From JAXDLH01 sp034666705 (GTDB lineage: Bacteria; Chloroflexota; UBA6077; SHYK01), in contig JAXDLH010000045.1 of the NCBI GenBank assembly GCA_034666705.1, positions 1 to 22,462 of the forward strand: DNA of 22,462 nt, read 5' to 3'. A model generated the notes under the pieces. That model ran no database searches, was not told where the DNA came from, and was given only the letters and a program-made list of their open reading frames with translations. The first letter of the stretch is position 1, and every line of letters starts with the position of its first letter. Below are positions 7,775-13,796 of this stretch, piece after piece. Position numbers and translations under genes: made by a program.

Positions 7775-8284
7775 TCAGAGACTGGAGATGCCAGCCACGA
7801 TGTGGCGCAGGGCGTCCTCCGCGGCGCGGGGCGTGACGCGCTTGAAGCGAGGGAGCGGACAGGTGATACCGCGGTAGAGAACCTTGTCGGCGATCCGGCC
7901 ATCACGCGTAAACAGTGCCACCACGGCACGCAGCTCGCGCTGCTGGCGCAGCTCGGCGGCGCGTACGAGCGCGTCGTCGACGGATAGGTTCGGAACGCCG
8001 TGCTTCTCGGGGATCTCGAGCGACGCCGATCCTCCCGGAATGGGGATACCGAGCGCGACGCCGCGCATCGACTCGAGGTGCTGGAGCTCGAGCTGCGCCC
8101 GTCGCGCCGGCTGCCCCTCTGCCCCCCGTCCGCGGGCCAGCCCCGCCAGCTCGCCGAGGATCTCGGGAAGGATGACCAGCGTGAGGTCGGGATAGCTCGT
8201 TCGGTACGCCCGCAAGTCAGGCAGATCGAGCAGCACGTTCGTGTCCAGATAGACGATGCAGGGAGCAGGCTCGCGCGGGTACAT
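7775..8284 (-). CDS. PIN-domain protein (putative RNase)
   Basis: 169 aa from the ATG encoding MYPREP, which has GAGG 7 nt upstream; a GTG 12 codons earlier is possible but lacks a site. PIN domains are Mg2+/Mn2+-dependent RNases that hold metal with three or four acidic residues. Seen: Asp14 in YLDTNVLLDLP, Glu45 in LPEILGEL, Asp103/Asp104 in NLSVDDALVRAA, and Asp128 in ALFTRDGRIADK. This pattern resembles the PIN half of PhoH-like proteins rather than short VapC toxins. No small antitoxin-like gene is adjacent, so a toxin-antitoxin role is not supported. It lies upstream of ligA on the same strand with 126 bp between them and could share its transcript. Confidence 0.85.
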   Translation of the reverse strand: MYPREPAPCIVYLDTNVLLDLPDLRAYRTSYPDLTLVILPEILGELAGLARGRGAEGQPARRAQLELQHLESMRGVALGIPIPGGSASLEIPEKHGVPNLSVDDALVRAAELRQQRELRAVVALFTRDGRIADKVLYRGITCPLPRFKRVTPRAAEDALRHIVAGISSL

Positions 8285-8359
8285 CGGCCCACCTCTCCGA
8301 TCGTCGCTCACAGACGCCACGTCGCGCCCAGGTGACGCGCGTCTTATCGTACTCGTTCA

Positions 8360-8388
8360 TTGCTGCACTGCGAGGGCGACGCTACACT
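8360..8388 (+). promoter_or_regulatory. Candidate promoter for pheA
   Basis: TTGCTG (8360-8365), 17-bp spacer, TACACT (8383-8388): 3 of 6 and 4 of 6 matches with ideal spacing. The predicted transcript begins near 8395, about 100 nt before the pheA GTG. I see no Phe-rich leader peptide or T-box-like structure in that leader. Confidence 0.35.
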
Positions 8389-8493
8389 TTGCCGACGCAG
8401 CCGCTCACCCCGTGGCCGGCGGCCCGAGCCCACGTGCCCGCCGGGGCGCAATCGGCGCGTCGCAACCCATTCTGGACGCAGGACGAGAAGAGA

Positions 8494-9576
8494 GTGAAAG
8501 CTGATGAGCTGGGCGCGGGGCGGCGTGAGATCGACGAGCTGGACGCGCAGATCGTAGGTCTCATTCAACGTAGGGCGCGCGCGGCGGAGCAGATCGGGCG
8601 CTTGAAGGCCCCAGATTCGCGAGCCGCCTACGTGCCGGAGCGCGAGCGTGAGGTGATCGAGCGGGTGCGCGCCCTCGCGGCTGAGGGGCCCCTGTCCGGC
8701 GACCACCTCACGTCGGTATACCGGCAGATTATCAGCGCCTGTCGCGCGCTCGAGCGGACCCTTCGCGTCGGCTACTTCGGTCCGCGGGCAACCTTCACGC
8801 ATCAGGCAGCCCTGGAGCGGTTCGGGGACTCGACCGAGCTCGTGCCGGTGGACACGATCCCCGAGATCTTCAGTCTGACCCAACGTGGCGACCTGGATCT
8901 CGGCGTCGTACCAGTCGAGAACTCGACGGACGGCCTGGCGCCGCTCACCCTCGACACGTTCATCGACGCCGAGGTAGAAGTGTGCTCGGAGATCGTCCTC
9001 CCGATCGCGATGCAGCTCGTGTCTCGCACGAGCCTGGACGAGATCAAGACAATCTATTCGATCCCCATCGCGCTCGGCCAGTGCCGGAACTGGGTCGCCC
9101 GCAATCTGCCCGGTCGGACAGTCGTGGACGCAGTGAGTACGGCTCGCGCCGCCCAAATGGCCGCGGAGGACCCAACCGGCGCCGCGGTCGCCCCGGCGCT
9201 GGCGGCCAAAGAGTATGGACTCGACATCGTGGGCCGGGACATCCAGGACCTGGCAAGCAACTGGACGCGTTTCTACGTGATCGCGCGTAGCTGCGACTCG
9301 AAACCCACCGGGCGGGACAAGACAGCGATCGCGTTCACCATCCGCGACCACGTCGGGGCGCTTCGGGACGTCGCGGACGTTTTCGCGCGCCGATCGATCA
9401 ATATGAGCAGCATCCACAGTCGGCCCTCACGCCGGCGCGCCTGGGATTACGTCTTCTTCGTGGAGTTCGCAGGCCACGAAGCCGACGCGGTAGTGGACGA
9501 GGCGTTGGAGGAGCTGCGTCGGCAATGCGCGTTCGTCAAGGTCCTCGGCTCCTGGCCGGTGGAGAGCACGGGTTAA
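8494..9576 (+). CDS. pheA: Chorismate mutase / prephenate dehydratase (P-protein)
   Basis: 360 aa from GTG 8494. The frame stays open a further 54 codons upstream, but those residues are arginine/proline-rich and lie before the family N-terminus, so the GTG is preferred. Domains: AroQ chorismate mutase (about 5-90; REIDELDAQIVGLIQRRARAAEQIG), prephenate dehydratase (about 95-270; GYFGPRATFTHQAA, VPVENSTDG, and the catalytic Thr-Arg-Phe in NWTRFYVI) and a C-terminal ACT domain (about 280-350; GALRDVADVF with HSRP in place of the usual ESRP Phe-binding motif). It converts chorismate through prephenate to phenylpyruvate in phenylalanine synthesis; the ACT domain normally gives feedback inhibition by Phe. 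The stop TAA shares three bases with the stop of the convergent oxidoreductase gene, which makes the palindrome TTAA. Confidence 0.95.
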   Translation: MKADELGAGRREIDELDAQIVGLIQRRARAAEQIGRLKAPDSRAAYVPEREREVIERVRALAAEGPLSGDHLTSVYRQIISACRALERTLRVGYFGPRATFTHQAALERFGDSTELVPVDTIPEIFSLTQRGDLDLGVVPVENSTDGLAPLTLDTFIDAEVEVCSEIVLPIAMQLVSRTSLDEIKTIYSIPIALGQCRNWVARNLPGRTVVDAVSTARAAQMAAEDPTGAAVAPALAAKEYGLDIVGRDIQDLASNWTRFYVIARSCDSKPTGRDKTAIAFTIRDHVGALRDVADVFARRSINMSSIHSRPSRRRAWDYVFFVEFAGHEADAVVDEALEELRRQCAFVKVLGSWPVESTG

Positions 9577-10721
9577 ATCACGTTTCGCTCAACGCTGATT
9601 TCGCCCGAGGCGAAGCGCGCCGCAGAGAATGGAGTGATGTCGAGCGTCGTCGTGTGACCGTCGGTGATGAGCTCGGCGACGAGTTGGCCGGTAGCGGGCG
9701 AGTGCATGAAGCCGTGGCCACTGAAGCCGGCCGCCATGACAAACCCCTCGAGGTCACCCACCGCGCCGATGATCGGGTTGGCGTCCGGCGTCACGTCGTA
9801 CAAGCCGGCCCACCCGCGGATCAGCTCTACTTGCTCGAAGCGGGGCACGCGCCGGACCGCCCGCTCGACGAGCATCGCCAGGAACGCGTCGTCGGTGTTG
9901 ACGTTGAAGCTCGACGGCTCGGACCGGTCGGTCATGCCAAGCAGCAGTCCGGGGCCCTCCGGCCGGAAATACATGCTCGACGCAAACTCGACGACCATGG
10001 GCGCCGTTGCCGGGATCTCCGGCGGCCGTTCTGCGTAGTAGAGCTGCCGGCGATAGGGGCGGATCGGCACCTCGACACTGGCGAGCGCCGCGATCTGCGC
10101 CGCCCACGGCCCGGCGGCGTTGACCACCAGCGGCGTGGCGATGCGCCCATGATCAGTATTGACCGCAGCCACCCGCTGATGCTGCGTCTCGATGCCGGTG
10201 ACCGTGACCCCGGCCACGACCTCCACGCCGCGCGACCGCGCCGCCGTCGCGTAACCCAGACACACGCCCGTGGGGTCGGCGTGACCGTCGGTCGGGCAAA
10301 ACGTGGCGCCGAGCAGATCGTCGGTGCGCATCGGCGGCAAGTGCCGGTGTGCACCCTCGGGGTCGAGCAGCTCGACGTCGATCCCAAGGCTTCGCTGCAG
10401 CGCGACGTTGCGCTGAAACAACGCCCAATCCTCGGCCGTGCTGAGCAGAAAAAGGTAGCCCGACTGCACGAAGCTCGCCTCGCCGCCGGTCGTCTCGTGA
10501 AAGCGGAGGAGCTTCTCGACCGAGATTATGGACATGCGGCAATTGATCTCGGTCGAGAACTGTTGGCGGACACCGCCCGCCGAGCGGCCCGTCGATCCTG
10601 AGGCCAACGAGCTGCGGTCGACCACTACTACGTCCGTCATTCCGCGCTCGGTCAGGTGAAACGCCACACTCGCGCCGACGACCCCGCCGCCGATGATCAC
10701 GACCGACGCCGAGTCTCGCAT
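9573..10721 (-). CDS. DAO-family FAD-dependent oxidoreductase (sarcosine/glycine oxidase-like)
   Basis: 382 aa from the ATG encoding MRDSASVV, with GGGAGGAG 5-6 nt upstream; a start 11 codons earlier is less likely. The N-terminal Rossmann dinucleotide motif is GGGVVGASVAFHLTERG (about 11-27), followed by the acidic end of beta-2 (VVVVDR) and the GSTGRSAGGVRQQFS loop typical of DAO-type enzymes that oxidise secondary or tertiary amines. The C-terminal motifs GWAGLYDVTPDANPIIG and GFSGHGFMHSPATG (about 305-360) complete the FAD and substrate site. Substrates in this family include sarcosine, glycine, dimethylglycine and proline, and I cannot choose among them. It is divergent from the XRE/DUF2851 operon; the 97-bp gap holds the XRE operator, which is 70 bp from this start and could affect both genes. 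Confidence 0.9.
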   Translation of the reverse strand: MRDSASVVIIGGGVVGASVAFHLTERGMTDVVVVDRSSLASGSTGRSAGGVRQQFSTEINCRMSIISVEKLLRFHETTGGEASFVQSGYLFLLSTAEDWALFQRNVALQRSLGIDVELLDPEGAHRHLPPMRTDDLLGATFCPTDGHADPTGVCLGYATAARSRGVEVVAGVTVTGIETQHQRVAAVNTDHGRIATPLVVNAAGPWAAQIAALASVEVPIRPYRRQLYYAERPPEIPATAPMVVEFASSMYFRPEGPGLLLGMTDRSEPSSFNVNTDDAFLAMLVERAVRRVPRFEQVELIRGWAGLYDVTPDANPIIGAVGDLEGFVMAAGFSGHGFMHSPATGQLVAELITDGHTTTLDITPFSAARFASGEISVERNVI

Positions 10722-10783
10722 CACGCTCCTCCCGGGAATGATCGCGCTCTTCACCTGGAGGATACCGGTTCATCGGAGCACGC

Positions 10784-10813
10784 CTGACCAGGTTACACGG
10801 AACCGTGTAAGAT
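10784..10813 (+). promoter_or_regulatory. Promoter of the XRE/DUF2851 operon, likely leaderless
   Basis: CTGACC (10784-10789; 4 of 6 to TTGACA), 18-bp spacer, TAAGAT (10808-10813; 4 of 6 to TATAAT). Transcription would start about 6 nt after the -10, at the A of the XRE start codon (10819). The coding region has no usable Shine-Dalgarno (GGAG sits 1 nt from the ATG), which fits a leaderless mRNA. Confidence 0.45.
10793..10810. promoter_or_regulatory. Perfect inverted repeat, probable XRE operator
   Basis: TTACACGG-AA-CCGTGTAA: two perfect 8-bp arms separated by 2 bp. It fills the spacer of the predicted promoter and overlaps its -10, ending 8 bp before the XRE start codon. This is the classic position for an autorepressor site. 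Confidence 0.7.
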
Positions 10814-10818
10814 GGAGC

Positions 10819-11061
10819 ATGGCGAGACGACGACCATCCTGGGATGCCGAGCAGGTGCGAGCGCTGCGGCAGGTGCTCGGCGTGACGCAGCGCGAGCTGG
10901 CGGATGATCTCGGCGTGCGCCAGCAGACCGTAAGCGACTGGGAGACCGGCGTGTATCGACCACGCGGCGCCTCAGCCCGCCTGCTTGAGATCGTCGCGGA
11001 GCGGGCGGGCGTCGAGTATCTGGCTGCACCGCCCAGCGATTCGACTGGCGCGGATCGGTGA
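10819..11061 (+). CDS. XRE-family HTH transcriptional regulator (80 aa)
   Basis: A single Cro/C1-type helix-turn-helix fills the protein: AEQVRALRQVLGVTQRELAD (about 10-29), the recognition part VRQQTVSDWETGVYRPRG (about 33-50), and a final helix SARLLEIVAERAGV. No ligand or dimerisation domain is attached. The start is the ATG encoding MARRRPS; the frame is open upstream, but those codons run through the predicted promoter and the perfect inverted repeat. The stop overlaps the GTG that may start the DUF2851 gene (GTGA), so the two are translationally coupled. The operator placed on its own promoter strongly suggests autorepression and joint control with DUF2851. Confidence 0.9.
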   Translation: MARRRPSWDAEQVRALRQVLGVTQRELADDLGVRQQTVSDWETGVYRPRGASARLLEIVAERAGVEYLAAPPSDSTGADR

Positions 11062-12407
11062 GCGCCATGGTGCGACAGGCCCTGTCACCCCTGCCAACTG
11101 AGGCGTTCGTCTCGTGGGTGTGGCAGCACGGCCACCTGGCACGCGAGCTGCACACCTCCGACGGCCGTCGATTGCAGATCGTGTATCCCGGGCGCCGAGG
11201 CGGCGGCTGGGGCCCCGACTTCCGCGGCGCGTTGCTGGTCCTCGACGGATCGGTCGTGCGCGGGGACGTCGAGATCCATGTGCGGCCGAGCGGCTGGCAC
11301 CTGCACGGCCACGCCACCAACCCGGACTACGGCAATACTGTGTTACACGTCGTCTACCGCGAGGAGCCATCCCTGCCCGCGGTCAGGCCCGACGGCACAA
11401 TCCTCCCAATGATCGCCACTGAGCCATACCTGACCAAGCCGGTCGAACTGCTCCTCGCCGTGTGGCACGCCGACGGTGCCGCGCCGCCAGCCCACTGCCT
11501 CGAGCTGGACGCCGCCGCCATGGTGCTCGAGCGGGCGGGCTGGGCGCGCTTTCAGTCGCGCGTAGACCGGTTCGAGGGAGACCTCGCCTGCGTCGACCCA
11601 GACCAGGCATTGTGGGCGGGGGCACTCGAAGCGCTTGGGTACAGTCAGAATGCCGCGCCGTGCCGTGAGCTCGCGACCCGGGTGCCGCTCACTACGGCTC
11701 GGGCGACCTTGCACGCGGGGCGCGACCAACTTGAGGCGCTGCTCCTTGGGGAGGCCGGCCTGCTGCCGAGCCAACGGGGGTGGGAACCGCTCGACGACCA
11801 TTCGACCGCATTGGAAGACTCGTGGCTGCGAGATGGCGCGTCGGGCTGGGCCGGGCCGTTACCGTGGCGGTGGGTCGGGTGCCGGCCCTCGAACACACCT
11901 CCCCGGCGCGTTGCCGCGGCTGCCGGCCTGCTCGCCGACGCGCCGGGCCTCGACCACGAGGCCGTCGCAGCGCTTGCCCGCACCGCGGCGCGTCCATCAG
12001 CGGTGCAGGATTTGCGCGCCCTGATCGCGCGCTCCGGCTCCGAGTACTGGCAGGTCCACGCCGATCTCGGCCGTCCGCTGCGACGGTCCACGGCGCTGGT
12101 TGGCGCCGAGCGCGCGGCGGACGTTGTGGTCAACGTGCTGCTGCCGTGGGCCGCGGCGCTTGGTCGAGCATCCGGTGACCGGGCCCTCGAGAACGGTGCG
12201 GCTGCGCTCTACGGTGCGCACCCACCGCTCGGCTCGAACCAGGTGACCCGGCACATGGCCCAGCAGATTCTCGGCTCAGGTGCCCGGGCCCTGCTGCGAA
12301 GCGCATGTGTCCAGCAGGGGCTGATCCACGTCTACCACGGGTGGTGCGACGATCGCCTATGCGCAGCCTGCCCGGCTGGCACCGGCGCGGGCGCCGGCAG
12401 CTTCTAA
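11058..12407 (+). CDS. DUF2851 family protein, possible nuclease-like fold
   Basis: 449 aa from GTG 11058, which overlaps the XRE stop by four bases; an ATG three codons later (11067), preceded by GGTGAG, is equally possible. I recognise the DUF2851 signature: WGPDFRGALLVLDG (51-64), GDVEIHVRPSGWHLHGH (69-85) and NPDYGNTVLHVVY (88-100), then a helical body and WRWVGCRPSNTPPRR (270-284). The ending QQGLIHVYHGWC has a Cys cluster (Cys430, Cys435, Cys438) that could bind metal. The function of DUF2851 is not known to me. The spacing of Pro53-Asp54 from Glu72-Ile-His74 resembles a PD-(D/E)xK nuclease core with His in place of Lys, which is an inference. The stop overlaps the convergent thioesterase stop. 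Confidence 0.85.
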   Translation: MSAMVRQALSPLPTEAFVSWVWQHGHLARELHTSDGRRLQIVYPGRRGGGWGPDFRGALLVLDGSVVRGDVEIHVRPSGWHLHGHATNPDYGNTVLHVVYREEPSLPAVRPDGTILPMIATEPYLTKPVELLLAVWHADGAAPPAHCLELDAAAMVLERAGWARFQSRVDRFEGDLACVDPDQALWAGALEALGYSQNAAPCRELATRVPLTTARATLHAGRDQLEALLLGEAGLLPSQRGWEPLDDHSTALEDSWLRDGASGWAGPLPWRWVGCRPSNTPPRRVAAAAGLLADAPGLDHEAVAALARTAARPSAVQDLRALIARSGSEYWQVHADLGRPLRRSTALVGAERAADVVVNVLLPWAAALGRASGDRALENGAAALYGAHPPLGSNQVTRHMAQQILGSGARALLRSACVQQGLIHVYHGWCDDRLCAACPAGTGAGAGSF

Positions 12408-12823
12408 TGCTGCTCCGTTGCGTCGGGAGCTCCACCAGCAGCGCGGCCCTGCAAGCGCGAGAGATCGACGATTACCCGCTGATGGGTACCCTCGCCGATC
12501 AGGCGCGTCGGATTCGACGCCTCTACCCGGAATGTGAGTCGGCGCCCTTCGATCCCGAGCAGCTCGGCGCGGGCGAGGACCTCTACCCCGAGCGCCGTAG
12601 GCGCCAGGTGGCGAATACAGACTTCGTAGCCAACGGTGGTCCAGCCTTGGGGGAGGGCTGCGTCTACTGCGGCGATGGCCGACCGCTCCATCAAGTCGAT
12701 CATACTCGGCGTACTGAGCACGCCTCGCCCGAAGGCGAGCTGCTCCTCAGTAACGACGGTCTGAGCCTCGCCCGCCGCACCAACGGTAAGCTGGTTAGCG
12801 ATCGTCTCGACGCTCGGCTCCAT
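12404..12823 (-). CDS. FlK-like hotdog-fold thioesterase
   Basis: 139 aa from the ATG encoding MEPSVETI, with GGAGGAG about 5 nt upstream; a longer reading adds 25 unsupported residues. The hotdog core is LAFGRGVLSTPSMIDLMERSA ... VGYEVCIRHLAPTALG, cut here at dots. Catalytic candidates Thr38 (STPS), Glu46 (MERS) and His72 (RHLAPT) have exactly the spacing of Thr42, Glu50 and His76 of Streptomyces fluoroacetyl-CoA thioesterase FlK. Relatives are widespread, and most probably hydrolyse other small acyl-CoAs; fluoroacetate resistance is not implied. The cytoplasmic gene is monocistronic, converges on DUF2851 with a 4-base overlap (CTAA), and is divergent from a small Cys-rich gene 52 bp away. 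Confidence 0.88.
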   Translation of the reverse strand: MEPSVETIANQLTVGAAGEAQTVVTEEQLAFGRGVLSTPSMIDLMERSAIAAVDAALPQGWTTVGYEVCIRHLAPTALGVEVLARAELLGIEGRRLTFRVEASNPTRLIGEGTHQRVIVDLSRLQGRAAGGAPDATEQH

Positions 12824-12848
12824 ACGTTCTCCTCCGGCCAATGCCCGT

Positions 12849-12865
12849 CGATTCGCCCGGAATCG
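12849..12865. promoter_or_regulatory. Inverted repeat between thioesterase and small Cys-rich gene
   Basis: CGATTC-GCCCG-GAATCG, with perfect 6-bp arms and a 5-bp spacer, sits in the 52-bp divergent gap, 26 bp before the thioesterase start and 11 bp before the other. A short divergent gap with a dyad fits a shared operator. Chance occurrence cannot be excluded. Confidence 0.3.
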
Positions 12866-12875
12866 GGTTTGCCCT

Positions 12876-13163
12876 ATGGTACAATGGCGATACTTCAATA
12901 GCAGGGAAGACCCGACGATTCAGGATAATGCCAACTGGCGGCGCCATAAGGGCGCTTGTGAGCACTACCGCGAGCGCTGGACCGTATCCGAGGAGCCCGG
13001 TGATGACGGATGCGTCCTGCTCTACCAGATCTTTTGCCTCATGGACACCCCTCCGGAGACGGCTGAAGAGCAGGAGCGCTGCATGTGCACCACACGAGGG
13101 TGCTGGCGGCTAGCGCCTACTAAAGTCAAGGGGCGGAGCCGAACCCCGGCCAGCGCAAGTTAG
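12876..13163 (+). CDS. Small Cys-rich hypothetical protein (95 aa)
   Basis: Function not recognised. The sequence looks like a real protein: aromatic- and charge-rich start (MVQWRYFNSRED), then NWRRHKGACEHYRERW, a central EEPGDDGCVLLYQIFCLMD, and CMCTTRGCW near residues 74-82, giving six Cys and two His in the first 82 residues. These could form a zinc site or disulfides. The last 12 residues (GRSRTPASAS region) look like random extension. No ribosome binding site precedes ATG 12876, and a TACAAT just after the ATG (12880-12885) resembles a -10, so the true start or promoter is uncertain. It is divergent from the thioesterase and followed by a hairpin. Confidence 0.55.
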   Translation: MVQWRYFNSREDPTIQDNANWRRHKGACEHYRERWTVSEEPGDDGCVLLYQIFCLMDTPPETAEEQERCMCTTRGCWRLAPTKVKGRSRTPASAS

Positions 13164-13182
13164 CGCGTCCTCGCTGCTCCCG

Positions 13183-13223
13183 GCCAGCACCCCTCGGCGC
13201 GGCCTACCCAAAGAGGTGCTGGC
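13183..13223. terminator. Hairpin between convergent genes, possible bidirectional terminator
   Basis: GCCAGCACCCCTC (13183-13195) pairs with GAGGTGCTGGC (13213-13223), giving 9 bp plus 3 more beyond a one-base bulge and a 17-nt loop. It sits between the stop of the small Cys-rich gene and the stop of the zinc-ribbon membrane gene. There is no T-tract on either strand. A third copy of the arm, GAGGGTGCTGGC, lies inside the upstream gene at 13096-13107 and could pair alternatively. Confidence 0.4.
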
Positions 13224-13238
13224 AGCCGGCAGGGCTGA

Positions 13239-13796
13239 TCAGCGGCGCTGAACCCGCGTTGACGCGATCAACCCGGCGACGATCAGGAGCAGCAGTCCAA
13301 TTCCTCCCTGCGACCTAATCGCCAGCGCAAAGGCCGCACTGGCGCGCACGCTCGCATCGCCAGGCAGGCTCAATGCCAACAGCGTTGCAGTCCCGGCCAG
13401 GGGGCCCACGAGGGCGCACGTGAAGGCCACGATCGCGAGGCCGCCGCTTCGGCGCCGATTCGCGGCCGCCGACACCGCCTCCCCGACGAGATAGCCGGTG
13501 AGGAGCAGCGGCAGCAGTGAGAATGCGCCGAACTGCAACACACCGAGCAGCGCGCCGGAGATCGCCCCCACCGCCAGCCCCGCAGCGCCCCCCGCCAGAT
13601 AGCCCATGAGCGGGACCTGAAACGCAGGATTGCGCGGCGCGCGGGCGCAGGTTGGACAGCGCGCCCCCACGTCGGTGTGGACCAGGCACTTCGGGCAGAT
13701 TGGCGTACCGCAACGACCACAGCGCAACGCCGTCTGGACGTTGCGATGCCGGGCGCACGCCGTGGGCTCCACGACGGCGCGCTCGAACGGCGTCAC
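13239..13796 (-). CDS. Zinc-ribbon (B-box-like) membrane protein
   Basis: 185 aa from GTG 13796, whose last bases overlap the TGA of the upstream GT9 gene (GTGA); a longer reading would run into that gene. The N-terminal cytoplasmic part carries CARH (about 13-16), CGRCG, CPKC and CPTC (to about residue 50), a cross-brace-like arrangement of seven Cys and His that should bind two zinc ions. Then come about four hydrophobic segments: GYLAGGAAGLAVGAISGALL, the adjoining FSLLPLLLTGYLVG, LAIVAFTCALVGPLAGTATL, and GGIGLLLLIVAGLIAS near the end. It is the last gene of the glycosyltransferase operon. Its function is unknown; the position suggests a membrane-linked accessory role, but such proteins also occur elsewhere. 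Confidence 0.8.
   Translation of the reverse strand: MTPFERAVVEPTACARHRNVQTALRCGRCGTPICPKCLVHTDVGARCPTCARAPRNPAFQVPLMGYLAGGAAGLAVGAISGALLGVLQFGAFSLLPLLLTGYLVGEAVSAAANRRRSGGLAIVAFTCALVGPLAGTATLLALSLPGDASVRASAAFALAIRSQGGIGLLLLIVAGLIASTRVQRR

Noticed and set aside
7775..8284. VapC toxin of a toxin-antitoxin pair
   Set aside because: No small antitoxin gene lies on either side, and the protein is longer and more PhoH-PIN-like than VapC.
8389..8493. Attenuator or T-box leader before pheA
   Set aside because: I see no Phe-rich leader peptide, T-box sequence or terminator with T-run.
8344..9417. 357-codon minus-strand frame opposite pheA
   Set aside because: No domain is seen, and the plus strand encodes intact chorismate mutase, dehydratase and ACT domains.
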